The notes: a model not told the origin generated them from the sequence alone. DNA of 64,000 nucleotides from Afipia sp. (GCA_017308575.1 JAFKEQ010000002.1:374832-438831); one strand, 5' to 3'. Numbered from the stretch's first letter, positions 1 through 8,419 are shown. Numbers and translations are program-made.

Positions 1-38
1 GCCCTTTTTGTTTGCCAAAGCGCTCGAAGATGACTGGA

Positions 39-536
39 TCAGCGCTTGAACAGCCCCATGATCGCGGCCTTCGCCAGCGTGTTGAAGTGAAGCTGGAAGC
101 CGATCACGGCCGCCGATGTGTCGGCGGTAGCGCTCAGTTTGTCGGTGCCGACGGCGTGGACCGTGAACAGATAGCGGTGCGGATGATCTCCCTCGGGCGG
201 GCAGGGGCCGCCATAGCCCGGCGCGCCGAAATCGGTCCGCGTCTGCAAGGTGCCCGATGGCAGTGCGCCGCCCGCGCTTCCGGCGCCCAGCGCCAGCTCC
301 GTCACATCCGGCGGGATGTTGATAGCCACCCAGTGCCAGAAGCCGCTGCCGGTCGGCGCGTCGGGATCGTAGCAGGTCACCGCGAAGCTCTTGGTGCCCG
401 CGGGCGCGCCGGACCATTTCAGATGGGGGGACTTGTTGCCGCCCGCGCAGCCGAAGCCGAAATCCGACGACAGGATATGATCCTTGCCCAGATAGTCGCC
501 ATCCTTGAAGCTGTTGCTTGTGACCGTGAACGTCAT
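39..536 (-). CDS. YbhB/YbcL family (Raf kinase inhibitor-like) protein
   Basis: A 165-residue protein of the PEBP-like YbhB/YbcL family. Seen: an N-terminal strand starting MTFTVTS, then the family signature YDPDAPTGSGFWHW around residues 70-84 and the GPCPPEGDHPHRY block near residues 120-132, which form the ligand pocket in this family. No signal peptide is visible, so it is probably cytoplasmic. The start is set by the ATG at 534-536 preceded by CAGGAGA; the frame stays open upstream but has no family similarity there. The biochemical role of bacterial YbhB proteins is not settled. The gene lies alone, divergent from the acetyltransferase gene. Confidence 0.9.
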   Translation of the reverse strand: MTFTVTSNSFKDGDYLGKDHILSSDFGFGCAGGNKSPHLKWSGAPAGTKSFAVTCYDPDAPTGSGFWHWVAINIPPDVTELALGAGSAGGALPSGTLQTRTDFGAPGYGGPCPPEGDHPHRYLFTVHAVGTDKLSATADTSAAVIGFQLHFNTLAKAAIMGLFKR

Positions 537-614
537 GATTGTCTCCTGATCCGGTTCTGCGAAGTTTAGCCCGGAACGGACACCGGACAAAGCCACCAGA
601 TCGGACTGCGCCAT

Positions 615-1088
615 TTGACATATCCCTTCACCATTTCCGATTTGCGTCAGCAGCCTGCGTTTTTCGACGCGGTCGCGGACCGCATCTGGCGGGCATGGTG
701 GAAGGAGCAGGGCGTTCCAGCGGATTATATTGCGGGGCGGTTGCGGGAGAACATAAGCCCGTCGCCGATTCCGTTCGCCCTGGTGGCGCACCGTGGCGAA
801 ACCTTTATCGGGACGGCTTCGGTCATCGCTTCGGACCTCGAGGATCGCCCGCAATATTCGCCTTGGGTCGCGGCGGTGTGGGTGGAGCCCAAATTCCGCA
901 TGCAGGAGATTGGCTCGGGACTGGTCGCTAGAGCGGCGGAGGATACTTTCGCGCTCCATATTCGCCGGGTTTACCTTTGCGCCACCCACGAGCGGCGGAG
1001 ATTTTACACCCGCCTCGGCTGGACTCCCGTCGAGGAAGGGGTCGGGGAACGGAAGCTCGCGGTTTTTGTGAAGCACGCTGGGTCTTGA
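615..1088 (+). CDS. GNAT family N-acetyltransferase
   Basis: A 157-residue protein beginning at a TTG codon. It has the GNAT layout: a strand FALVAHRGETFIGTASVIASD near residues 52-72, the acetyl-CoA-binding step WVEPKFRMQEIGSGLVARA near 89-107 (a variant of the Q/RxxGxG/A loop), then YLCATHERRRFYTRLGWTPVEE, the usual C-terminal 'FYxRxGW' motif. It should transfer acetyl from acetyl-CoA to an amine; the substrate cannot be told from sequence. It reads towards trpE(G) but is separated from it by the Trp leader and attenuator, so it is unlikely to be part of the trp unit. Confidence 0.88.
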   Translation: MTYPFTISDLRQQPAFFDAVADRIWRAWWKEQGVPADYIAGRLRENISPSPIPFALVAHRGETFIGTASVIASDLEDRPQYSPWVAAVWVEPKFRMQEIGSGLVARAAEDTFALHIRRVYLCATHERRRFYTRLGWTPVEEGVGERKLAVFVKHAGS

Positions 1089-1120
1089 CTCTGCCAGCGC
1101 CGGATGGTGTTTTGCCTGTC

Positions 1121-1168
1121 ATGAGCACCCTGTCCAACCCGTCCCGTCTGTGGTGGCGCACCTTCTAA
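1121..1168 (+). CDS. trpL: trp leader peptide with tandem Trp codons
   Basis: A 15-codon frame reading MSTLSNPSRLWWRTF, ending in TAA at 1166-1168. Two adjacent TGG codons (1151-1156) sit just before CGCACC, which can pair with GGTGCG about 15 bases later. A terminator-type hairpin follows at 1207-1236 and trpE(G) starts at 1285. This is the arrangement of ribosome-mediated Trp attenuation known for rhizobial trpE(G). The ATG lacks a textbook Shine-Dalgarno but GGATGGTGTTTTGCC lies just upstream. The frame is too short for ordinary gene callers. Confidence 0.82.
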   Translation: MSTLSNPSRLWWRTF

Positions 1169-1206
1169 AGGTGGCCGGTGCGATTTATTTAAATTCCCAA
1201 TCGTCG

Positions 1207-1236
1207 AGGCCGTCATCGCAGAGCGACGGCCTTTTT
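1207..1236 (+). terminator. trp attenuator terminator hairpin
   Basis: AGGCCGTC (1207-1214) pairs perfectly with GACGGCCT (1225-1232) across a 10-base loop and runs directly into TTTTT. It lies between the Trp leader peptide and trpE(G), so read-through is expected to depend on whether the ribosome stalls at the tandem Trp codons. Confidence 0.82.
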
Positions 1237-1284
1237 CGTTTGTCCTGTGTGGCGTTCCTCCGGCAAGTCTCGTAAGAGGACCAG

Positions 1285-3450
1285 ATGAACAGGACCCTTT
1301 TCTCCCTCCCTCCGCAGAGCGAATACCGGACCGCCCGCGGCCTCGATGTGGCGCGTTCGGTCGAGCATTTCACCGGCGGCGCGGCGCTGGATCGGCTGAT
1401 CGAGCGGCTCGACACCCGCCGCGGCGTGGTTCTGTCGTCCGGCACCACGGTGCCCGGTCGTTATGAAAGTTTCGACCTTGGTTTCGCTGATCCGCCGCTG
1501 CGGCTGGAAACAGCGGGGACCGAGTTCTTCATTGAGGCGCTGAATGCGCGCGGCAAGGTGCTGGTGGCGTTTCTTGCCGCGACCTTGAAAGAGCCTTGCG
1601 TCGTCATCACCGACAAGAGCGCGACCCGCTTGTCCGGTCACATTCTGCGCGGCGATGCGCCGGTGGACGAGGACCAGCGCACGCGGCGCGCCTCGGTTGT
1701 GTCGCTGGTGCGCGACATCATTGCGGCCTTCAGCGCGCCGGACGATTCGCTGCTCGGCTTGTTCGGCGCCTTCGCCTACGATCTCGTCTTCCAGTTCGAG
1801 GATCTGAAGCAGAAGCGTGCGCGCGAGAAGGATCAGCGCGACATCGTTCTCTACATTCCCGACAGCATCCTGGCCTATGACCGCGCCACCGGGCGCGGTG
1901 TGATCCTCAATTACGAGTTCTCGTTCGGCGGGCAATCCACCAAGGGGCTCGACCGCGCGACGCCGGAAAGCGTGTACGCCAGGACAAAGCGCGAAGGCTT
2001 CGCCGATCACGCGCCCGGCGTTTATCAGCAGACCGTCGAGGTTGCGCGTCAGGCCTTCGCGCGCGGCGATCTGTTCGAAGCGGTGCCGGGACAACTCTTC
2101 GCCGAGCCTTGCGAGCGCACGCCCGCCGAAGTGTTCCAGCGCCTGTGCAAGATCAATCCGTCGCCCTATGGCGCGCTGATCAATCTCGGTGACGGCGAGT
2201 TTCTGGTGGCGGCGTCGCCGGAAATGTTCGTGCGATCCGACGGCCGCCGTATCGAGACCTGCCCGATCTCCGGCACCATTGCGCGCGGCGCGGACGCCAT
2301 CAGCGACGCCAAACAGATTCAGGAGTTGTTGAATTCGCAGAAGGACGAATTCGAACTCAACATGTGCACGGACGTCGACCGCAACGACAAGGCGCGCGTT
2401 TGTGTGCCGGGCTCGATCAAGGTTCTGGCGCGGCGGCAGATCGAGACTTACTCCAAGCTGTTCCACACCGTCGATCATGTCGAAGGCATGCTGCGTCCGG
2501 GCTTCGATGCGCTCGATGGTTTCCTCACTCACGCATGGGCCGTGACCGTCACAGGCGCGCCGAAGCTGTGGGCGATGCAGTTCGTCGAGGATCATGAACG
2601 CTCGTCGCGCCGCTGGTACGCGGGCGCGCTCGGCTTCCTCGGTTTCGACGGCAGCATCAATACGGGCCTCACCATCCGCACCATCCGCATGAAGGATGGT
2701 CTTGCGGAAGTGCGCGTCGGCGCGACGCTGCTGTTCGATAGCGATCCCGTCGCCGAAGAGAAGGAATGCCAGACCAAGGCCGCGGCGCTGTTTCAGGCGC
2801 TGCGCGGCGATCCGCCGAAGCCGCTGTCCACCTTCCAGCCGGATGCCTCGGGTTCGGGCAAGAAGGTGCTGCTGATCGATCACGAGGATTCGTTCGTGCA
2901 TATGCTGGCGGATTATTTCCGTCAGGTCGGCGCGGATGTGAGCGTGACACGACACAACCATGCGCTGGATCTGTTGAAGAAGGACAGCTACGACCTTCTG
3001 GTGCTCTCGCCGGGGCCGGGCCGTCCGGAGGATTTCGGTATCTCGAACTTCATCGGCGCGGCGCTTGAGAAGAAGCTGCCGGTGTTCGGCGTCTGCCTCG
3101 GCGTGCAGGCGATCGGCGAATATTTCGGCGGCAAACTCGGACAGTTGCCGTTGCCCGCGCATGGACGTCCCTCGCGGGTTCAGGTGCGCGGCGGAACGCT
3201 GATGGGCAACCTGCCTAACGAAGTCACCATCGGCCGCTATCACTCGCTTTATGTCGAGCGCGACGGCATGCCGGACGTATTGCAGGTCACCGCCACGACG
3301 GAAGACGGCATCGCGATGGCGATCGAGCACAAGACGCTGCCGGTCGGCGGCGTGCAGTTTCATCCGGAGTCGCTGATGTCGCTGGAAGGCAGCGTCGGCC
3401 TGCGGATCGTGGAGAATGCGTTCAGGCTTGGCCAGAAGGCCAATGTCTGA
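1285..3450 (+). CDS. trpE(G): Anthranilate synthase, fused TrpE-TrpG
   Basis: A 721-residue fusion of both anthranilate synthase subunits, the first enzyme of tryptophan synthesis (chorismate plus glutamine to anthranilate). Residues 1-505 are the chorismate-binding TrpE part, with SPEMFVR, CPISGTIARG, DVDRNDKARV and the IRTIRMKDG strand. Residues about 525-721 are the TrpG glutamine amidotransferase, with LLIDHEDSFVHML, the nucleophile elbow GVCLGVQAIGE (Cys near 604) and HPESLMS. Fusion in this order and length is typical of rhizobia and relatives. Expression is very likely controlled by the leader peptide and attenuator directly upstream. Confidence 0.97.
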   Translation: MNRTLFSLPPQSEYRTARGLDVARSVEHFTGGAALDRLIERLDTRRGVVLSSGTTVPGRYESFDLGFADPPLRLETAGTEFFIEALNARGKVLVAFLAATLKEPCVVITDKSATRLSGHILRGDAPVDEDQRTRRASVVSLVRDIIAAFSAPDDSLLGLFGAFAYDLVFQFEDLKQKRAREKDQRDIVLYIPDSILAYDRATGRGVILNYEFSFGGQSTKGLDRATPESVYARTKREGFADHAPGVYQQTVEVARQAFARGDLFEAVPGQLFAEPCERTPAEVFQRLCKINPSPYGALINLGDGEFLVAASPEMFVRSDGRRIETCPISGTIARGADAISDAKQIQELLNSQKDEFELNMCTDVDRNDKARVCVPGSIKVLARRQIETYSKLFHTVDHVEGMLRPGFDALDGFLTHAWAVTVTGAPKLWAMQFVEDHERSSRRWYAGALGFLGFDGSINTGLTIRTIRMKDGLAEVRVGATLLFDSDPVAEEKECQTKAAALFQALRGDPPKPLSTFQPDASGSGKKVLLIDHEDSFVHMLADYFRQVGADVSVTRHNHALDLLKKDSYDLLVLSPGPGRPEDFGISNFIGAALEKKLPVFGVCLGVQAIGEYFGGKLGQLPLPAHGRPSRVQVRGGTLMGNLPNEVTIGRYHSLYVERDGMPDVLQVTATTEDGIAMAIEHKTLPVGGVQFHPESLMSLEGSVGLRIVENAFRLGQKANV

Positions 3451-3481
3451 GCGGCAACATTGATGATTTGAAAGATAGTCG

Positions 3482-4021
3482 ATGACTCTCGCAGATGATT
3501 TGAAAGCCACCGTTCGCGCCATTCCGGATTATCCGAAGCCCGGAATCATCTTCCGCGACATCACAACGCTGCTCGGTAACGCCTGGGCGTTCCGCCGCGC
3601 GGTGGATGAACTGGTGCAGCCATGGGCCGGATCGAAGATCGACAAGGTCGCGGGCATGGAAGCGCGCGGCTTCATTCTCGGCGGCGCGGTGGCGCATCAG
3701 GTCTCGGCGGGCTTCGTGCCGATCCGCAAGAAAGGCAAGCTGCCCCACACCACGGTGCGCATCGCCTATTCGCTGGAATACGGTCTCGACGAGATGGAGA
3801 TGCATGCCGACGCGGTGAAGCCGGGTGAGCGCGTCATTCTAGTCGATGATTTGATTGCGACCGGCGGCACGGCCGAAGGCGCGGTCAAGCTGCTGCGCCA
3901 GATTGGCGCCGAGGTTGTCGCGGCGTGCTTTGTGATCGATTTGCCGGAGCTTGGCGGCGCGGCCAAGCTGCGCGCCATGAATGTGCCGGTGCGCACGCTG
4001 ATGGCATTCGACGGGCACTAG
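3482..4021 (+). CDS. apt: Adenine phosphoribosyltransferase
   Basis: A 179-residue purine salvage enzyme joining adenine to PRPP to give AMP in the cytosol. Seen: [16 protein letters not shown] at the N-terminus (the Apt adenine-loop signature), [12 protein letters not shown], and the PRPP motif [17 protein letters not shown] near residues 119-135. Full family length. It follows trpE(G) by 31 bases and precedes the SDR gene by 10, so the three may be co-transcribed, although their pathways are not obviously linked. Confidence 0.96.
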   Translation: MTLADDLKATVRAIPDYPKPGIIFRDITTLLGNAWAFRRAVDELVQPWAGSKIDKVAGMEARGFILGGAVAHQVSAGFVPIRKKGKLPHTTVRIAYSLEYGLDEMEMHADAVKPGERVILVDDLIATGGTAEGAVKLLRQIGAEVVAACFVIDLPELGGAAKLRAMNVPVRTLMAFDGH

Positions 4022-4031
4022 GAAGCCGGGC

Positions 4032-4832
4032 ATGGACCTGCAACTCGCCGGAAAGATCGCAGTCGTCACCGGCGGCACGCGCGGGATCGGCAAGGCCATC
4101 ACCCGCGCGCTTGCAGGCGAGGGCGTGGACGTCGCGATTATCGGGCGGGACCTTGAGGCTGCGAAAGCGACGGCTGTGGAGATTGCAGGCGAGACAGGCC
4201 GGACCGTGCGCGCCTATTCGGCGGACACCGGCAAGGATGACGTGGTGCGCACCGCGGTTGCCGCCATCGTGAAGGACTTCGGCCGGATCGATATTCTGGT
4301 CAACTGCGCCGGGGTGCCGGGCGGGCAATCGTTGCCGCCGAAGCTGGGCGAAGTAACCGACGAGATTTTCTGGAGCGACGTCAACGTCAAGGTGATGGGC
4401 TATCTGCGTATGGCGCGCGAGGTCGCGCCGCTGATGGCGGAGCAGGGCTGGGGCCGCATCATCAATATCAGCGGCCTCAATGCGCGTCAGACCGGCAGCA
4501 TTGTCGGAAGCATCCGCAATGTCGGCGTCGCGGCGCTGACCAAGAACCTCGCCGACGAACTCGGCCCGAAGGGCATCAATGTGACTTGCGTTCATCCCGG
4601 TCTCACACGGACGGAGAAGACACCGGGCCTCATCGCATGGCGTGCGGACCTTCAGAACATGACAATTGAAGATGCCGAAAAGGTGATGAACGATCTCAAC
4701 ACCATTCGCCGCCTGATCACGGCGGAGGAGATCGGTCACATCGTCGCGTTCCTGGCCTCGCCGAAGTCCATCGCCATCAATGGCGACGCCATCGCCGCTG
4801 GTGGCGGCGCACCGGGCAGCATCCACTACTGA
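4032..4832 (+). CDS. SDR family NAD(P)-dependent oxidoreductase
   Basis: A 266-residue classical short-chain dehydrogenase. Seen: the cofactor loop TGGTRGIGKAI near residues 13-23, the NCAGVPGG motif near 91-98, and NISGLNARQTG near 145, where the Ser is the expected catalytic residue. The usual Tyr of YxxxK is not obvious: the region reads ARQTGSIVGSIRNVGVAALTK, with Val or Gly where Tyr would be expected and the Lys possibly displaced. It may therefore be an atypical SDR with altered or lost catalysis. The substrate is unknown. It starts 10 bases after apt. Confidence 0.85.
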   Translation: MDLQLAGKIAVVTGGTRGIGKAITRALAGEGVDVAIIGRDLEAAKATAVEIAGETGRTVRAYSADTGKDDVVRTAVAAIVKDFGRIDILVNCAGVPGGQSLPPKLGEVTDEIFWSDVNVKVMGYLRMAREVAPLMAEQGWGRIINISGLNARQTGSIVGSIRNVGVAALTKNLADELGPKGINVTCVHPGLTRTEKTPGLIAWRADLQNMTIEDAEKVMNDLNTIRRLITAEEIGHIVAFLASPKSIAINGDAIAAGGGAPGSIHY

Positions 4833-4836
4833 CGCA

Positions 4837-5505
4837 TTAAAGCTTGTGCAGGATCAGATTCAGTTCTAGCTCGCGGAAGCGGGTGTAGTTGCCGCGCACC
4901 CATTGATGCAGTTCCGACGACTGGTCGCGGTTGGTGCGCAGATAGTGGGTGAATGAAAAATTCAGTCGGCCGATGATCGACTTCAGAAATCCCGGCAGTG
5001 CTGCGATCCTGAACGGCCTTACGCGCTCGAACCCTTGCGGCAGCGGCCCCCAGAGCACATGCTCGTTTTCGACCGGCACCAGCGCGGCATTCGGGAATGT
5101 CGTGCGCAGCATCTGCCACGCAACCATCGACGCGCGGTCGCGGTCTGGAATGAACATCACGATGGGATCGATTCCGCGCCGCTCCGCTTCCTTCATCAGG
5201 CCGATTTCGGCGACGACCTTGAAGAAATCATCGAAGGCGTGGAAGCCGAGATCGATCACCTTCGGCACGCCGTCATTGACGATCAGCCGGTCCATCAGCG
5301 CCATCTGGCCGAAGGTGTCGCCGATCTGCGCGGTTTCGGTGAAGCGTGGCAGATAATTGAGCAGTGAAGGTTCGCGCAGGTTGATGTCGAAGGCCGACAC
5401 CGCCCCGTTCTTAAGCAGCAGGAATTCGGCCAGCACGCGTGCGATCAGCGTCTTGCCCACCGCTGGGCGGGGAGAGCAGACGACGTAGACAGGTGTGCGG
5501 CGCAT
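4837..5505 (-). CDS. ParA/MinD-like P-loop protein with altered Walker A
   Basis: A 222-residue protein. The N-terminal CSPRPAVGKTLIARVLAEF aligns with the ParA/MinD deviant Walker A (KGGxGKT), but PRPAVGKT has Arg where the signature Lys normally stands. FDINLREPSLLNYLP follows in the place of the switch I region. The C-terminal half is rich in aromatic and basic residues (SFTHYLRTNRDQSSELHQWVR) and has no domain I recognise. It starts 21 bases after the stop of the canonical ParA-like gene at 5527-6294, so the two are almost surely co-transcribed. Function unknown; a partner or regulator of its neighbour is inference. Confidence 0.75.
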   Translation of the reverse strand: MRRTPVYVVCSPRPAVGKTLIARVLAEFLLLKNGAVSAFDINLREPSLLNYLPRFTETAQIGDTFGQMALMDRLIVNDGVPKVIDLGFHAFDDFFKVVAEIGLMKEAERRGIDPIVMFIPDRDRASMVAWQMLRTTFPNAALVPVENEHVLWGPLPQGFERVRPFRIAALPGFLKSIIGRLNFSFTHYLRTNRDQSSELHQWVRGNYTRFRELELNLILHKL

Positions 5506-5526
5506 CTGCGCGATGTCCGAAAAAAA

Positions 5527-6294
5527 TCAGATCTCGCTGGTCGGCGCGCGAGGCGTGGCCTTGCTGTCTTTCGAGCCGACGATCTCGGTCAGCTTGATGC
5601 GGTCGAATTCGCCCCAGACATTGCCGAGCCAGTGGCGCACATAGCCGCGCAGAACGAACGAATAGTTCGCCGCCTCGTCCTTCGGTCCCTTGTTCGCGAC
5701 GAACTTCAGGAACGGCACTGAGGCGACTTCGACCTGCTCGTAGGCCATTTCGTTGAGCTTCGGAATGGTCAGTTCGGTCGCGTTCTTGATGCGGCGGAAA
5801 TACGAGTTGTAGGTCGCCTGATCCCACTCGAAGAAGCTGGTGTTGTTGATGAAGTTCTTCACCAGGAAGTAGCGCGCGCCGTCCATGAAATTGGCGGTCT
5901 CGGCGATTTCGTCCAGCGAGGCGATGGACGGGCCAAGGATGTGAAACACCGCAAAGGTGATCTGGCCGGACTTGGCGGCGTCAAGGAAGCCGATGTCGCG
6001 CAGCGAGGCCAGCGTGGGCGAGAGCAGTCCTGCGCGCACGTCGATCACGGTGACGCTGGTTCCCGACGTGTTCAGCGTATCGAAGATCTTCATCTGATCG
6101 GATGTGGAGGTCACATCGACGATCTCGGTGATGTCGGGATGGAAGCGCATCAGGGTGCCGCGCGGGGCTTCGGTATCGAAGGCACGGGTGGGGATGTTGT
6201 TTGCGTTGAAATAGTCGAGGACGGTGCGCGAAACGGTGGTCTTGCCGACCCCGCCCTTGTCCGCGCCCACTACGATCACTGCCGGTTTCGCCAT
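5527..6294 (-). CDS. ParA/MinD-type ATPase
   Basis: A 255-residue protein with the canonical deviant Walker A ADKGGVGKTTVSRTVLD at residues 11-27, FDTEAPRGTLMRF in the switch I position and VTVIDVRAGLLSP as Walker B/switch II near residues 80-92. It lacks a DNA-binding N-terminal helix, so it resembles short ParA/MinD/CobQ-type ATPases rather than plasmid ParA. No ParB or MinE gene is adjacent; the next gene is the second P-loop protein. The tail KATPRAPTSEI looks disordered. Cellular role (positioning, cell cycle, or cofactor-like ATPase) cannot be told from sequence. Confidence 0.82.
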   Translation of the reverse strand: MAKPAVIVVGADKGGVGKTTVSRTVLDYFNANNIPTRAFDTEAPRGTLMRFHPDITEIVDVTSTSDQMKIFDTLNTSGTSVTVIDVRAGLLSPTLASLRDIGFLDAAKSGQITFAVFHILGPSIASLDEIAETANFMDGARYFLVKNFINNTSFFEWDQATYNSYFRRIKNATELTIPKLNEMAYEQVEVASVPFLKFVANKGPKDEAANYSFVLRGYVRHWLGNVWGEFDRIKLTEIVGSKDSKATPRAPTSEI

Positions 6295-6334
6295 AACACC
6301 TCTTTACGCACCAAACGCGTCTGTCTGACGACAG

Positions 6335-6388
6335 GAATTGAATTTGCTTTCTGCCGGACCATGGCAGAATCGAGGGATAATTCAATTC
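6335..6388. promoter_or_regulatory. Nested inverted repeat upstream of the ParA-like gene
   Basis: GAATTGAATT (6335-6344) is a perfect inverted repeat of AATTCAATTC (6379-6388). Inside it TCTGCC (6350-6355) pairs with GGCAGA (6363-6368). The structure lies 41-94 bases before the ParA-like start codon and after the stop of the M48 gene. No poly-U tract follows, so an operator or an mRNA structure is more likely than a terminator. Role is inference. Confidence 0.4.
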
Positions 6389-6435
6389 TTGACGGGGCAG
6401 TTATGCCGGATAGCGAGGTGCTGTCCACCGCCCCT

Positions 6436-7638
6436 TCAGCGCCGGCCCCAAGGACCGTTGAGAGGATCGTTGAGAGGGTCGCCCCAGGGACCGGTTGCCG
6501 GACCGTTGGGAGGGGAAGGCGGCTGCGGGGCGCTGCCCCAAGGACCGGATTGGGAGCCGGACTGGGGATCGGTTTGGTCGCCGGGCGGCTGTGCCGGAAC
6601 CGGCCGCGAGCTTTTGGATGAGCGATCAGGGTCCGGCAGCGGAAGGGGACCGGGATCGCGGCCGCCGGCATAGGTGACCAGCGCCTTGACCCGGGCATCC
6701 ACCGAGGGGTGGGTCGCGAACAGATCGGCAAAGCCCTCGCGCGGATTGTCGATGCACATTTCCATCACGGCGGAGGTCGCCCCGCGCAACTCTCCGTGCC
6801 CTTCGATCTTGCGTAGCGCCGAGATCATGGCGTCGGGGTCCTTGGTCAGTTCGACGGAGCCCGCGTCCGCCAGAAACTCGCGGGAGCGTGACAGTGCGAA
6901 CCGCACCACCAGCGACAGGGCCCATGCCACGCCGATCAGCGCCACCGCCAGCAGGATGATCAGACCCGCGCCGCCGCCCTTCCTGTCGCCGTCCGAAGAG
7001 GACGAGGAGGACCGGCCGCCCCCAAAACTCCAGCTCGAATTGAAGAACATGCGAAAGAACAGTTCGGCGAAGAAGCCGACCACGCCCGCGATGATGACGG
7101 CGACGACCATGAGCTGGACGTCGCCGTTGCGGATATGGGTCAGTTCATGGCCCAGCACGGCCTCCATCTCGCGATCGTTGAGTGCGTTCAGGAGTCCGCT
7201 GGTGACTGTGACGGAATACTGGCGTCGATTGAGGCCGGATGCGAAGGCGTTGAGCGCGGAATCATCCACGATCTTGAGTTTCGGCATTGGGATGCCGCGC
7301 GAGATGCAGAGATTTTCTAGCAGGTTATAGAGCCGCGGCTGCTCCTGCCGCGTCACCTCATGGCCGCCGGTGACCGCATCGATGATCGACTGGTTGAAAA
7401 AATACGCGATCACGATCCATAGCGCGGCCCCGATGGTGGCGTAGGGAAACGCCTTGATCAGGTCGCGTCCGGCGAGAACGATATAATCGTCGAACGGCCG
7501 CTGGCTGCTGGTGACGGCTTCCGCGATCAACGCGCCCGCGAACACCATCACATAGACGAGCAGGAACAGGCCGCCGAGCAGCAGCACCGATCGAACCCTG
7601 TTCGATGCGATATGCGTGTAAAGACCGTACGCGGCCAT
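6436..7638 (-). CDS. M48 family (HtpX-like) membrane zinc metallopeptidase
   Basis: A 400-residue inner-membrane protease. Seen: two membrane segments near residues 17-40 and 65-82, then GHELTHIRNGD with the HExxH zinc motif near 164-168, two more hydrophobic segments (MVVAVIIAGVVGFFAEL and LIILLAVALIGVAWALSLVV), and the third ligand region SREFLADAGSVEL. The last 60 residues are a Pro/Gly/Ser-rich tail with GPWG repeated three times, not part of the peptidase fold. It starts 42 bases after the LemA gene; LemA plus an M48 peptidase is a widespread pair thought to act in membrane protein turnover. Confidence 0.93.
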   Translation of the reverse strand: MAAYGLYTHIASNRVRSVLLLGGLFLLVYVMVFAGALIAEAVTSSQRPFDDYIVLAGRDLIKAFPYATIGAALWIVIAYFFNQSIIDAVTGGHEVTRQEQPRLYNLLENLCISRGIPMPKLKIVDDSALNAFASGLNRRQYSVTVTSGLLNALNDREMEAVLGHELTHIRNGDVQLMVVAVIIAGVVGFFAELFFRMFFNSSWSFGGGRSSSSSSDGDRKGGGAGLIILLAVALIGVAWALSLVVRFALSRSREFLADAGSVELTKDPDAMISALRKIEGHGELRGATSAVMEMCIDNPREGFADLFATHPSVDARVKALVTYAGGRDPGPLPLPDPDRSSKSSRPVPAQPPGDQTDPQSGSQSGPWGSAPQPPSPPNGPATGPWGDPLNDPLNGPWGRR

Positions 7639-7680
7639 GGTACGTTGCCTGTGCTCGCCCGGCGTTGAGTCCGATGTCGA

Positions 7681-8241
7681 TCAGAACTTGACCGACGGCG
7701 CCTGCTCGATCTGTCCGCGCTGTTCTCCGAGATCGAAGAAGTCCTTCTTCGTGAAGCCGAGCGCGCCCGCGAACAGGGCCGCCGGAAGTTGCTGGATGCC
7801 GGTGTTGTATTCCTGCACGGCGTTGTTGAAGAAGCGACGGCTGGCGGCGATCTTGTTCTCGATGTCCGACAGTTCGGATTGCAGTTGCTGGAAGTTGGCG
7901 TTGGCCTTGAGGTCCGGATAGGCCTCCGAAAGCGCGATCAGGCGGCCGAGCGCCGCGCTGAGCTGGCCTTCGGTGGCGGAGACCTGTGCCGGTCCCTGCG
8001 CCGACATCGCCGCGTTGCGCGCTTTGACCACGTCTTCCAGCGTGCCGCGCTCGTGGGTCGCGTAGCCTTTGACGGTTTCGACGAGGTTCGGGATCAGGTC
8101 GTGGCGCTGCTTGAGCTGCACGTCGATATCGGCGAAGGCCTGCGAGACGCGCTGCGACAGCGCGACAAGGCGGTTATAGGCGCCGAACACGAACAGCGCG
8201 ATGACGACGACAATGCCGAGTAAAATCCAGCCGGACGACAT
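7681..8241 (-). CDS. lemA: LemA family protein
   Basis: A 186-residue membrane-anchored protein. It opens with one hydrophobic segment (GWILLGIVVVIALFVFGAYNRLV, residues 4-26) followed by the long helical LemA domain with the signature DVQLKQRHDLIPNLVETVKGYATHE, and NFQQLQSELSDIENKIAASRRFFNNAVQEYN near residues 121-150. This family is typically found with M48/HtpX-like peptidases, as here, where the peptidase gene follows 42 bases downstream. The C-terminus ends VKF. Exact biochemical role of LemA is not known. Confidence 0.94.
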   Translation of the reverse strand: MSSGWILLGIVVVIALFVFGAYNRLVALSQRVSQAFADIDVQLKQRHDLIPNLVETVKGYATHERGTLEDVVKARNAAMSAQGPAQVSATEGQLSAALGRLIALSEAYPDLKANANFQQLQSELSDIENKIAASRRFFNNAVQEYNTGIQQLPAALFAGALGFTKKDFFDLGEQRGQIEQAPSVKF

Positions 8242-8393
8242 GAGGAAAAGCTCCCTGAGGACAACGAATGGCCGAGCCTAGCCGAAAAGACCGGCGCGGG
8301 GCAGGGGGGCGGCAACCGCCATGCCTGTTGGTCGTCGTTAGGGAAGGAATGGTTCAAGTTGATCATGCTTGAGAGGTTGTGATCTCTCAATCC

Positions 8394-8419
8394 GTCGTCC
8401 CCGCTTGGGCGGGGACGAC
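8394..8419. repeat. Perfect 11-bp stem palindrome (REP-like)
   Basis: GTCGTCCCCGC (8394-8404) and GCGGGGACGAC (8409-8419) form a perfect stem with loop TTGG. It sits between the convergent ends of regulatory space for lemA and the stop of the 8442-8822 gene, with no T-run. The same 'GTCGTCCC...GGGACGAC' theme recurs at 44519-44542, so it is best read as a short dispersed palindrome. Confidence 0.55.

Noticed and set aside
1213..3522. Very long minus-strand frame opposite trpE(G)
   Set aside because: It is an antisense shadow of the high-GC trpE(G) gene; its translation has no domain and is Arg/His-rich, as expected from reverse codons.
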